From NCBI GenBank assembly GCA_027371515.1, contig DAHXMX010000026.1, positions 1-10,675 of the forward strand: DNA of 10,675 nucleotides, read 5' to 3'. The position numbers and the translations under genes are program-made. Below the pieces are notes generated by a model. The model did no database searches. It had not been told where the DNA came from and saw only the letters and a list, made by a program, of their open reading frames with translations. Numbering within the stretch: position 1 is the first letter of the stretch; each line of letters opens with the position of its first letter. Source of the stretch: Neisseriaceae bacterium (GTDB lineage: Bacteria > Pseudomonadota > Gammaproteobacteria > Burkholderiales > UBA11063). Positions 1-6,802 of this stretch are shown one piece after another.

Positions 1-1
1 C

Positions 2-1150
2 GATGAGTATAAATTTGAACAAGCTGCAGTAATTCGTGATCAAATAGCAATGATTAATCAGTTAAGTAAAAATCAGGTTATTAATAGTTATAAAAAACCA
101 ATTAGCGCTGATATTGTTCTTTTTGAGCTTTGTCAAAATAAATGTATTATATATTTAATTATGCTTAGAAATGGTATTTATATTGGTGATAAACATTATG
201 TTATGGATTTGTATGGTGAAGAGCTAATAATAATTGCGCAGACATTTTTAGAGCGTTATTATTTAGATAAATCAGAAGTTAAATTGGTTTATACTAATTT
301 AACTTTTAATGATAATTTTATTCAAACGATTAGTGCTGCCAGTCAAATTAAATTTGATAATAAATACCCTAGTCAAGTAAGTTCTTTAATTGAAATGGCA
401 TATAAGAATATTGATAATATTATTAGTGATATTGATATAAAGTTTCAATATGTTAAAGCAGCTATTGATTTAGCACAATTATTGGAAATACCAGTAGTAA
501 AAAGGATTGAATGTATAGATATAAGTCATAATCAAGGTGAAGATACCGTTGCAAGCTTGGTGGTATATGAAGATGGAATTATTGATCATAATCAATATCG
601 CAGATATAATTTGAATTCTAAAAATGAGCAATTAATTAATGGTAATGACTTATTAGCAATCAAAATCGTGCTAAATCGCCGGTTTAGTGGCAATATAAAA
701 TCTCCTTTACCTGATGTAATATTAGTTGATGGTGGTGTTTTACAATATAATATAGTAAAAAACACTTTAAATGAAATCGGTTTATATGATAAAATAAGGG
801 TTATAGCTTTGTACAAAGGTGAGCTACGAGATCCAATTTTGGATACTTTGTATATTAATTCAGTAGTGAAATTAAGTTTTAATGATAATAAGTTATTGTT
901 TAGATTGGTTCAAACCTTGCGTGATGAAGCGCATCGTTTCGCTATCACTGGACATAGAAAAAAACAATTAAAAAAGATGACACTATCTAAATTAAATGAT
1001 ATTCCTTTAATTGGTAATAAAAAGAAACAAGCTTTAATTGCTAAATTTGGTAGTGTTAAAGAAATTGCGCAAGCAACAATTAATGAATTGCAGCAAGTCA
1101 ATGGTATCGGTTTAAAGTTGGCGCAACAGGTATATGATTATTTTCATTAA
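2..1150 (+). CDS. uvrC: UvrABC system protein C, C-terminal part (5' end outside window)
   Basis: UvrC is the dual-incision nuclease of nucleotide excision repair; UvrB recruits it to damaged DNA. The frame is open from base 2, before the first ATG at 50. The first codons read DEYKFEQAAVIRDQI, a UVR (UvrB-binding) motif, so the ATG at 50 is internal and the gene enters from the left. Typical UvrC is about 600 residues; 382 are visible, and the GIY-YIG domain that makes the 3' incision is missing. The RNase H-like 5'-incision domain follows. Its acidic residues match those of E. coli UvrC: Asp in CIDISH (518-520), Asp in GNDLLA (647-649), Asp in LVDGG (728-730) and His in RDEAHRFA (932-934). 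The last 50 or so residues form a tandem helix-hairpin-helix (IPLIGNKKKQ and VNGIGLKLAQ). pgsA starts 23 bp downstream. The family call is very secure. Confidence 0.97.
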   Translation, partial: DEYKFEQAAVIRDQIAMINQLSKNQVINSYKKPISADIVLFELCQNKCIIYLIMLRNGIYIGDKHYVMDLYGEELIIIAQTFLERYYLDKSEVKLVYTNLTFNDNFIQTISAASQIKFDNKYPSQVSSLIEMAYKNIDNIISDIDIKFQYVKAAIDLAQLLEIPVVKRIECIDISHNQGEDTVASLVVYEDGIIDHNQYRRYNLNSKNEQLINGNDLLAIKIVLNRRFSGNIKSPLPDVILVDGGVLQYNIVKNTLNEIGLYDKIRVIALYKGELRDPILDTLYINSVVKLSFNDNKLLFRLVQTLRDEAHRFAITGHRKKQLKKMTLSKLNDIPLIGNKKKQALIAKFGSVKEIAQATINELQQVNGIGLKLAQQVYDYFH

Positions 1151-1173
1151 ATATATTTTAAGTAGTTATAAAA

Positions 1174-1722
1174 ATGCAACAAAAGATGACATGGCCTTTA
1201 CTTCTTACTTGGGTTAGGATTATATTAGTTCCAGTTTTTGTGGCGGTATTTTATGTGCCAGATAGCTGGTTACCTATGCACGATAAAAATTTAATAGCGG
1301 CTATCGTTTTTGCTTTTGCTGCAATAACTGATTATTTAGATGGTTACCTTGCACGATTATTAAATCAAGAAAGTTCATTTGGAGCTTTTTTGGACCCTGT
1401 TGCGGATAAAGCTATTGTGGTGGCAAGCCTTCTGGTACTTGTTAGCCTTAATCGTACATTTATGTTTGCAGCAGTAATAATAATTATTCGTGAAATTACA
1501 ATTTCGGCACTTCGTGAATGGATGGCACAAATTGGTCAAAAGCAGGGTGTTGCAGTTGCTTATATCGGTAAATTAAAAACTGCACTTCAAATGATAGCAA
1601 TTGAATTGTTATTGTTTGATAACCATACCAACTTTATTGGCAATGTTTTTATGTTACTTGCGGTAATAATGACTGTTATTTCAATGATTTATTATTTAGA
1701 GCAAGCTAAAAAGCATTTATAA
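1174..1722 (+). CDS. pgsA: CDP-diacylglycerol--glycerol-3-phosphate 3-phosphatidyltransferase
   Basis: PgsA is an inner-membrane enzyme that joins CDP-diacylglycerol and glycerol 3-phosphate to give phosphatidylglycerophosphate, the committed step to phosphatidylglycerol and cardiolipin. The CDP-alcohol phosphotransferase signature DGxxAR-x8-G-x3-D-x3-D is perfect: D56 G57, A60 R61, G70, D74, D78. An upstream Asp at 53 completes the metal site. REITISALREWMAQ (106-119) is specific to PgsA-type members. The protein has 182 residues, the usual PgsA size, with several hydrophobic membrane segments (about 8-27, 41-53, 80-105, 134-148, 154-174). The N-terminus (LLLTWVRIILVPVF) aligns with the family start. 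The ribosome site before 1174 is weak, and Met5 at 1186 is an alternative start. The gene lies in a tight uvrC-pgsA-rpoD run. Confidence 0.96.
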   Translation: MQQKMTWPLLLTWVRIILVPVFVAVFYVPDSWLPMHDKNLIAAIVFAFAAITDYLDGYLARLLNQESSFGAFLDPVADKAIVVASLLVLVSLNRTFMFAAVIIIIREITISALREWMAQIGQKQGVAVAYIGKLKTALQMIAIELLLFDNHTNFIGNVFMLLAVIMTVISMIYYLEQAKKHL

Positions 1723-1737
1723 GATATATCGTTAATT

Positions 1738-1741
1738 AGGA
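1738..1741 (+). promoter_or_regulatory. Ribosome binding site of rpoD
   Basis: AGGA lies 5 nt before the ATG at 1747 and fixes that start. This makes the long N-terminal extension of the sigma factor part of the protein. Confidence 0.7.
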
Positions 1742-1746
1742 AACAA

Positions 1747-3933
1747 ATGACTAACTCAAATAAATTAAGTAAAGATAATACAATTAAAAAATCAAAAGCA
1801 ACGCATTTAAAAGCAACTCAGTCACATCATAAAGTTGGATTAGATGATGATATTCAAGATTTTAATATAGTAGGCGATGAACTAGAGCGTGGCAAACAGC
1901 GTAGGTCTAGTAGAATTAAAAAAATACCTAAAGAAGAGTTGGCAACTGATGTTAAGCGTTTAATGCGTTTAGTGAGTTTAGAATCTGAAAACTTAAATGA
2001 TGAAGAATTAGTTAAATTAGAAGAACAAAAAGCCAAGCTTCGTTATCTGCTTAAACAAGGTAAAGAACGTGGCTATGTTACTAATTCTGAAATTAGTGAT
2101 AATTTACCAGATTATATTATTGATCCAGAAATTATCGATCAAATTATTATGATGATTGAAACTATTGGCATTAAGGTATTTGAATACGAACCTAGTCAGG
2201 AAGAGTTACTAATTTCTGGTACATCTTCTGCAACAGTTGATGCTGATGATTTTACAGTTGAAGAAGCTGAAAAAATATTAGCCAGCACTACTTCATCAAA
2301 TGAATTTGGACGTACTACGGACCCAGTTCGTATGTATATGCGTGAAATTGGAACTTATGATTTACTTGATAAAACAGATGAAATAGAAGTTGCACGCAAG
2401 TTAGAAAATAGTGTCAAATTAATGATTTCGTCAATTGCAGATTGCCCTAAAGTACTTAAAACAATATCCTTAGTGTATCAAGATGTGCTTACTGGGACAG
2501 TTAAGATTGAGAACTTCATTGATGAATTTATTGATGAAAATGTATCTACTGAAAATAACGATTTCAATTATGAAAATGATGACTTGGGAGGTATAGCTCG
2601 ACTGTCATCTGATATTGAAGATGATGATCAGCCATCTAAAGAACAACTTGAGAAATTAAAAGAAAAAACTCATGAGTTTTTCGTTGAGTTTAATAAACTT
2701 GTTAAAAAGCAAGACAGAATAATTAATAAAAACGGTGTTGATTCGCAAGCTTATATTTCAGTTTTAGCAGAGATTAATTCATTACTTGGGCTTATACGGT
2801 TTACGAATAAACAAATTGAGGTGTTTTGTGAAATTATCCGAAATGGATATCGTCAAATTAAAAGCCTAGAAAATGATATATTTCATATTGCGTGTGATAT
2901 TTTAAAAATTCCTGAAGATAAATTCCGTAAAGAGTTTATTACTAATGAAACATGTTGGGTAGAGAATCATGTTCCAAATAAAAAATATCGAGATGATTTT
3001 AATAAATTCAAATATGATATCATTGAGAAACAAAGTAAAATAAAAGCTGTAGAACAAGATTTACAAATAAAAGTAGAACACATTAAGCGTATCTATCGTC
3101 AGTTACAGCTTGCTGAACGGGAGCAAAAAAAAGCACGTACTGAAATGGTAGAGTCTAATTTACGCTTAGTGATTTCAATTGCTAAAAAATATACTAATCG
3201 CGGATTGCATTTTCTTGATTTAATACAAGAAGGTAATATTGGTTTAATTAAAGCTATAGATAAGTTTCAATATCGTAAAGGTTACAAGTTTGCAACATAT
3301 GCAACTTGGTGGATTCGTCAAGCTATTACTCGTGCAATAGCTGATCAAGGTCGTACGATTCGTATTCCAGTTCATATGATTGAGACTATTAATCGTATGA
3401 GTAAAGAGCATCGTCGCTTATTACAAGAAAAATCTGGTGAACCATTGACTGAGGAATTAGCTTCTCGCATGGATATTTCAGAAGATAAGGTGCGTAAGAT
3501 TTATCAAGTGGCATATGACTCAATCTCGATGGATGCACCTATTGGTGATGAGGATGATACAAGTTTTGGTGATTTTATTGAAGATAAATCAACTTTGATA
3601 CCATCTGATCATGGGATAGATTATAGTTTGCGTAAAACTGTGCGTGAAGTATTAGATACCTTATCTCCACGCGAAGCGAAGGTATTGTGTATGCGCTTTG
3701 GTATTGATACTATCACAGACCATACTTTAGAAGAAGTAGGGCGTCAATTTGATGTAACTAGAGAGCGAATTCGTCAAATTGAAGCTAAGGCTATTCGTAA
3801 GCTTCGTCAGCCTAACCGCGCTGAAAAATTAAAAAGTTTTTTAGATAGTTTTGCCGAAGTTGAAGATATTCTTTCAGAATCTGATAATGAAGATGACTCT
3901 AATGATGACTTCGACGATTATTTTTATGAGTAA
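1747..3933 (+). CDS. rpoD: RNA polymerase primary sigma factor (sigma-70)
   Basis: This is the housekeeping sigma subunit that directs RNA polymerase to -10/-35 promoters. A Lys/Glu-rich extension (about 1-95) precedes region 1.1 (LRYLLKQGKERGYVTNSEI, 98-116). Region 1.2 is TDPVRMYMREIGTYDLL (191-207). A non-conserved helical insert (about 225-460) contains acidic stretches. Regions 2.1-2.4 run from about 466 to 545, including NLRLVISIAKKY, DLIQEGNIGLIKAIDKF, FATYATWWIRQAITRAI and TIRIPVHMIE. Region 3 follows to about 620. Region 4, with the -35-binding helix-turn-helix (TLEEVGRQFDVTRERIRQIE, 660-679), ends near 700. Most proteobacterial RpoD proteins end shortly after the SFLD motif. Here about 28 further residues, mostly Asp/Glu/Ser/Asn (ESDNEDDSNDDFDDYFYE), are appended. 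At 728 residues it is longer than the E. coli protein. The large insert and region 1.1 rule out an alternative sigma such as RpoS or RpoH. Confidence 0.98.
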   Translation: MTNSNKLSKDNTIKKSKATHLKATQSHHKVGLDDDIQDFNIVGDELERGKQRRSSRIKKIPKEELATDVKRLMRLVSLESENLNDEELVKLEEQKAKLRYLLKQGKERGYVTNSEISDNLPDYIIDPEIIDQIIMMIETIGIKVFEYEPSQEELLISGTSSATVDADDFTVEEAEKILASTTSSNEFGRTTDPVRMYMREIGTYDLLDKTDEIEVARKLENSVKLMISSIADCPKVLKTISLVYQDVLTGTVKIENFIDEFIDENVSTENNDFNYENDDLGGIARLSSDIEDDDQPSKEQLEKLKEKTHEFFVEFNKLVKKQDRIINKNGVDSQAYISVLAEINSLLGLIRFTNKQIEVFCEIIRNGYRQIKSLENDIFHIACDILKIPEDKFRKEFITNETCWVENHVPNKKYRDDFNKFKYDIIEKQSKIKAVEQDLQIKVEHIKRIYRQLQLAEREQKKARTEMVESNLRLVISIAKKYTNRGLHFLDLIQEGNIGLIKAIDKFQYRKGYKFATYATWWIRQAITRAIADQGRTIRIPVHMIETINRMSKEHRRLLQEKSGEPLTEELASRMDISEDKVRKIYQVAYDSISMDAPIGDEDDTSFGDFIEDKSTLIPSDHGIDYSLRKTVREVLDTLSPREAKVLCMRFGIDTITDHTLEEVGRQFDVTRERIRQIEAKAIRKLRQPNRAEKLKSFLDSFAEVEDILSESDNEDDSNDDFDDYFYE

Positions 3934-3936
3934 CAA

Positions 3937-3962
3937 TTGCACTTGTTTTGTAGCAAGTGCAA
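3937..3962. terminator. Hairpin between convergent rpoD and hda, possible bidirectional terminator
   Basis: TTGCACTTG (3937-3945) pairs perfectly over 9 bp with CAAGTGCAA (3954-3962) around an 8-nt loop. It lies between the rpoD stop (3933) and the hda stop (3973), where a shared terminator is expected. Neither strand has a proper U-tract after the stem, so efficient intrinsic termination is uncertain; the call rests on position and stem quality. Confidence 0.55.
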
Positions 3963-3972
3963 AATGTAGTAA

Positions 3973-4635
3973 TTAAATTAATTCTTTAATTAATTGGGTA
4001 GTTATGGTTCTTTTTTCTAATAGTGCTTTATGGCTAGCCTGATTGATTAGTTGTAGTATTCTTCCAATATTCCTTGGTAAGTGATTTATTAGATATTTTT
4101 GTACATGTAATTCAATTTTTATACCTTCAGATAATAGGTACAAATTGATTGCTTCTAATAATTCATCGTCAGTTAATGCTTTGATGTTAAGATTTATTCC
4201 AGATAATAAACGCGTAATTAAATCATGACGATAATTATATAATTTATCTAAGGTAACTGTGCTACTCGTTAGAAGTTTATTATGTAAGTTATTTAATTTA
4301 ATGCGATTGAATAAATTAAATAATTGTTCTTGGGTATTAAAATCAGCGTTATCTATATTGTCAATCGCTATATAGCTAAATTTATCAGTTAATTGTTGAA
4401 GATTTTGGTGAGTTGGGTTATTAATATTAATATAAATTGCTGACTTATGTTGTTTATGTGCATTATTAATCCATGCATTTAATAAATGTGTTTTGCCTAG
4501 ATAACGAATTGCTGTTAAATGAATAAATTGAGCATTTACATCTTGCAATATAGCTACAACTGTTTCATTACGTATTTTAATGTAGTTTTCAAAAGTGTAG
4601 CGCTCTATAAATAAATTAAGTAACTGAGTATCCAT
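3973..4635 (-). CDS. hda: Hda-type DnaA-homologue, regulatory inactivation of DnaA
   Basis: Hda is a short AAA+ paralogue of DnaA without the DNA-binding domain. With the DNA-loaded sliding clamp it stimulates hydrolysis of DnaA-ATP and limits re-initiation. At 220 residues the size is right, and the pattern follows Hda. The P-loop region is TAIRYLGKTHLLNA (41-54), Walker B is SYIAIDNID (87-95), the arginine-finger segment is HDLITRLLSG (137-146), the sensor-2 segment is LPRNIGRILQLINQA (186-200), and the last residues TTQLIKELI match the Hda C-terminus. The P-loop is eroded: only the final GKT remains and the earlier glycines are gone. QLLNLF (4-9) resembles, but does not exactly fit, the clamp-binding motif QLxLxL. 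A full-length DnaA is ruled out because domains I and IV are absent. The gene overlaps the permease gene upstream by one base (TAATG), suggesting translational coupling. Confidence 0.85.
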   Translation of the reverse strand: MDTQLLNLFIERYTFENYIKIRNETVVAILQDVNAQFIHLTAIRYLGKTHLLNAWINNAHKQHKSAIYININNPTHQNLQQLTDKFSYIAIDNIDNADFNTQEQLFNLFNRIKLNNLHNKLLTSSTVTLDKLYNYRHDLITRLLSGINLNIKALTDDELLEAINLYLLSEGIKIELHVQKYLINHLPRNIGRILQLINQASHKALLEKRTITTQLIKELI

Positions 4636-5702
4636 TATTGTTCTTCGCTGTAGTACTTAGATTTCATATAATAAGATTTAGCATGTTTTAAAAGTACCAC
4701 CGTTATAGTTGATAAAGGTAGAGCAAGTAACACTCCAACAAATCCAAATAGTTTACTAAAAATCATTAATGCAAGAATAACCATAATTGGGTTAAGACCA
4801 ATTTTACCACCAACTAAAAATGGAGTAACAAGCGCACCTTCTAAAATATGTCCAATTCCAAATACGCCTAATACATAAAATATCTGTGTCATACCTTGGA
4901 ATCCTGCTAAACTAACTGACAGAGCAATTAGTAATCCTGTTAATATCCCAAGATATGGTATAAATACTAAAGTCCCAGTTAATAAACCAATAACAACCCC
5001 TGAATCAAGACCAGTAATTTTTAATCCAATTGAGTAATACAGCGCCATAATTATCATAACACTAATTTGTCCATGTAAATAGGCTGCTAACATGGTATCA
5101 ATATCTTTAAAGATATTATGTGCCGCCATTAAATAGCTTTTAGGTATTAAATCATCTACAAATTTGATAAAAACGTGCCAGTTAATAATTGAATAAAATA
5201 AAATAAAAGGAATAAGAATAATATATAAAATTACCTCAAGAACTATAAGTCCATTTTTAGCAATTGGTGAAAAAATATTAATGTTGTTAGATATACCTTT
5301 AAAATTATTTAAAACTATGTATTTAATGTTGTTGAAATCAATGTTAAAATTGGTATTGTATTTATGATTTATCGCAAATAAAATTTTATTGTTTATTATA
5401 TTAATTATATTAGGAATATTTATAAGTACATTTTTAAATTGGATAAAAAGGGTTGGGATAATATATAATGGTATGCTTATGAATAATAGAAATACCATAA
5501 TTGAGAGTATTAAGCTGATTAAGCTACGACTTATTTTGAATTTTGTGGTGATTTTTTCTACTATTGGGTTTAGAATATAGGTTAAAATTAATGCTGTAAT
5601 AAATGGAATGAGAACTTTACCTATAAATACTATTAATGTAAATATTGATAGAACAAAAATCAATAAACTAATGATGGGTTTGAAATTAATATTATTTTGC
5701 AT
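4635..5702 (-). CDS. AI-2E/PerM-family membrane permease
   Basis: This is a multi-spanning inner-membrane protein of the AI-2E transporter (PerM/YdiK/TqsA) family, about 355 residues. Hydrophobic segments lie at about 8-50 (two spans), 63-85 and 148-172, followed by a C-terminal block from about 210 to 340. The C-terminal block carries the family pattern: TGTLVFIPYLGILTG, then GHILEGALVTPFLVGGKIGL, NPIMVILALMIFSKLFGFVG and LLALPLSTITVVLLKH. The substrate cannot be read from sequence. Family members have been linked to autoinducer-2 export or ion/H+ antiport, and most are uncharacterised. Two ATGs compete. The one at 5702 has AGGA 6 nt upstream, whereas the one at 5708 directly abuts AGGA, so 5702 is preferred (the longer form adds only Met-Val). 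Its position next to hda and divergent from purM is a common proteobacterial arrangement. Confidence 0.9.
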   Translation of the reverse strand: MQNNINFKPIISLLIFVLSIFTLIVFIGKVLIPFITALILTYILNPIVEKITTKFKISRSLISLILSIMVFLLFISIPLYIIPTLFIQFKNVLINIPNIINIINNKILFAINHKYNTNFNIDFNNIKYIVLNNFKGISNNINIFSPIAKNGLIVLEVILYIILIPFILFYSIINWHVFIKFVDDLIPKSYLMAAHNIFKDIDTMLAAYLHGQISVMIIMALYYSIGLKITGLDSGVVIGLLTGTLVFIPYLGILTGLLIALSVSLAGFQGMTQIFYVLGVFGIGHILEGALVTPFLVGGKIGLNPIMVILALMIFSKLFGFVGVLLALPLSTITVVLLKHAKSYYMKSKYYSEEQ

Positions 5703-5708
5703 TACCAT

Positions 5709-5712
5709 TCCT
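5709..5712 (-). promoter_or_regulatory. Ribosome binding site deciding the permease start
   Basis: On the minus strand AGGA is followed by ATGGTA and then ATG. Spacing is 0 nt to the first ATG (5708) and 6 nt to the second (5702), so the second fits initiation better. Confidence 0.6.
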
Positions 5713-5732
5713 AAATTAAATCCTTAGACGTG

Positions 5733-5740
5733 ATTATACT
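5733..5740. promoter_or_regulatory. Overlapping divergent -10 elements between permease gene and purM
   Basis: ATTATACT on the plus strand reads TATACT (5735-5740) towards purM. On the minus strand it contains TATAAT (5738-5733) towards the permease-hda pair. The two hexamers overlap by four bases, the geometry of a symmetric bidirectional promoter. The 55-bp intergenic spacer leaves little room for other signals. No convincing -35 hexamer is visible on either side. The predicted purM start would leave a leader of only about 11 nt, so the permease direction is the stronger call. Confidence 0.4.
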
Positions 5741-5746
5741 ATTTTT

Positions 5747-5750
5747 GAGG
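5747..5750 (+). promoter_or_regulatory. Ribosome binding site of purM
   Basis: GAGG lies 7 nt before the ATG at 5758 and supports that start, which also matches the usual PurM N-terminus. Confidence 0.7.
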
Positions 5751-5757
5751 CAATAAA

Positions 5758-6789
5758 ATGAAAACTTCTGTTACATATAAAGATTCTGGTGTAGATATTG
5801 AAGCAGGTGATGAGTTAGTAAATAGAATTAAACCTTTTGCAAAAAAAACTGTTCGTCCTGAAGTTTTGGCTGGTATCGGTGGTTTTGGTGCGATGTTTGA
5901 AATTAGTAAAAAGTACAATAATCCAGTATTGGTATCTGGAACGGATGGAGTTGGCACTAAATTAAAATTGGCATTTACTCTTAATCGTCATGATACAGTT
6001 GGAATAGATTTAGTGGCTATGTCAGTAAATGATATATTAGTACAAGGTGCTGAACCATTGTTTTTTTTAGATTATTTTGCTTGTGGAAGTCTAAATGTAG
6101 ATGTAGCTACTGATGTAATTAAAGGAATCGCATTAGGTTGTAAAGAATCTTTATGTAGTTTAATTGGTGGTGAAACTGCTGAAATGCCAAGTATGTATCC
6201 ACATGGAGAATATGACTTAGCTGGATTTGCAGTTGGAGTTGTTGAGAAAAATAATATAATTGACGGTAGTCAAATTAAACCAGGGCATGTAATTATTGGT
6301 TTGGCTAGTAGTGGATTTCATTCTAATGGTTATTCATTAATACGCAAGATAATTGAATTAACTAAATTAGATTTAAATTCCAAATATAGTGATAATGAAA
6401 CATGGGCAGATGCAATCATGAAGCCAACCCAATTATATGTTAAACCAATTTTGGAATTAATATCCAAAGTATCTGTATACGGTATGAGCCATATAACAGG
6501 TGGTGGCATTACTGGTAATTTACCACGTGTGTTTAATAGCCAAGTAACTGCTAAAGTTAATTTAAATAAACTACCGCAAATAAAATTATTTGAGTGGATT
6601 AAAAAAAATGCTAATTTAGATGATGAACAAATGTTACAAACATTTAATTGTGGAATTGGTTATGTGGTAGTTGTCGAGAGTAAAGATGTAGCACAAACTA
6701 TGTCTATTATTGAAAGTCACAATATTAAAAGTTATATTTTAGGTGAAGTTATTCTACGTAATAATAACCCTGATATAGTATATTGTTAG
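5758..6789 (+). CDS. purM: Phosphoribosylformylglycinamidine cyclo-ligase (AIR synthetase)
   Basis: PurM catalyses the fifth step of de novo purine synthesis, the ATP-dependent ring closure of FGAM to aminoimidazole ribonucleotide, in the cytosol. The 343-residue length is standard. Characteristic blocks appear in order: TYKDSGVDIEAGDELV (6-21), GGFGAMFEI (41-49), SGTDGVGTKLKLA (60-72), GIDLVAMSVNDILVQGAEPLFF (82-103, part of the ATP site), LIGGETAEMPSMY (135-147), LASSGFHSNGYSLIRK (182-197) and HITGGGITGNLPR in the C-terminal domain. No key residue appears missing. In many proteobacteria purN follows purM; here a Replic_Relax-like gene follows after 13 bp with no obvious terminator, so purM transcription probably runs into the accessory pair. 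Confidence 0.98.
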   Translation: MKTSVTYKDSGVDIEAGDELVNRIKPFAKKTVRPEVLAGIGGFGAMFEISKKYNNPVLVSGTDGVGTKLKLAFTLNRHDTVGIDLVAMSVNDILVQGAEPLFFLDYFACGSLNVDVATDVIKGIALGCKESLCSLIGGETAEMPSMYPHGEYDLAGFAVGVVEKNNIIDGSQIKPGHVIIGLASSGFHSNGYSLIRKIIELTKLDLNSKYSDNETWADAIMKPTQLYVKPILELISKVSVYGMSHITGGGITGNLPRVFNSQVTAKVNLNKLPQIKLFEWIKKNANLDDEQMLQTFNCGIGYVVVVESKDVAQTMSIIESHNIKSYILGEVILRNNNPDIVYC

Positions 6790-6802
6790 ATAATACGTTA
6801 TA

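Noticed and set aside
50..52. ATG at 50 as the start of a shorter uvrC-like gene
   Set aside because: The same frame is open to base 2 and encodes a UVR motif just before it, so the ATG is internal to a gene cut by the window edge.
592..816. Minus-strand frame of 74 codons inside uvrC
   Set aside because: It is antisense to the conserved endonuclease domain, with no start signals or recognisable family.
5389..5580. Plus-strand frame of 63 codons inside the permease gene
   Set aside because: It is hydrophobic because it mirrors a membrane-protein gene, has no supporting start signals, and the minus-strand product has clear family motifs.
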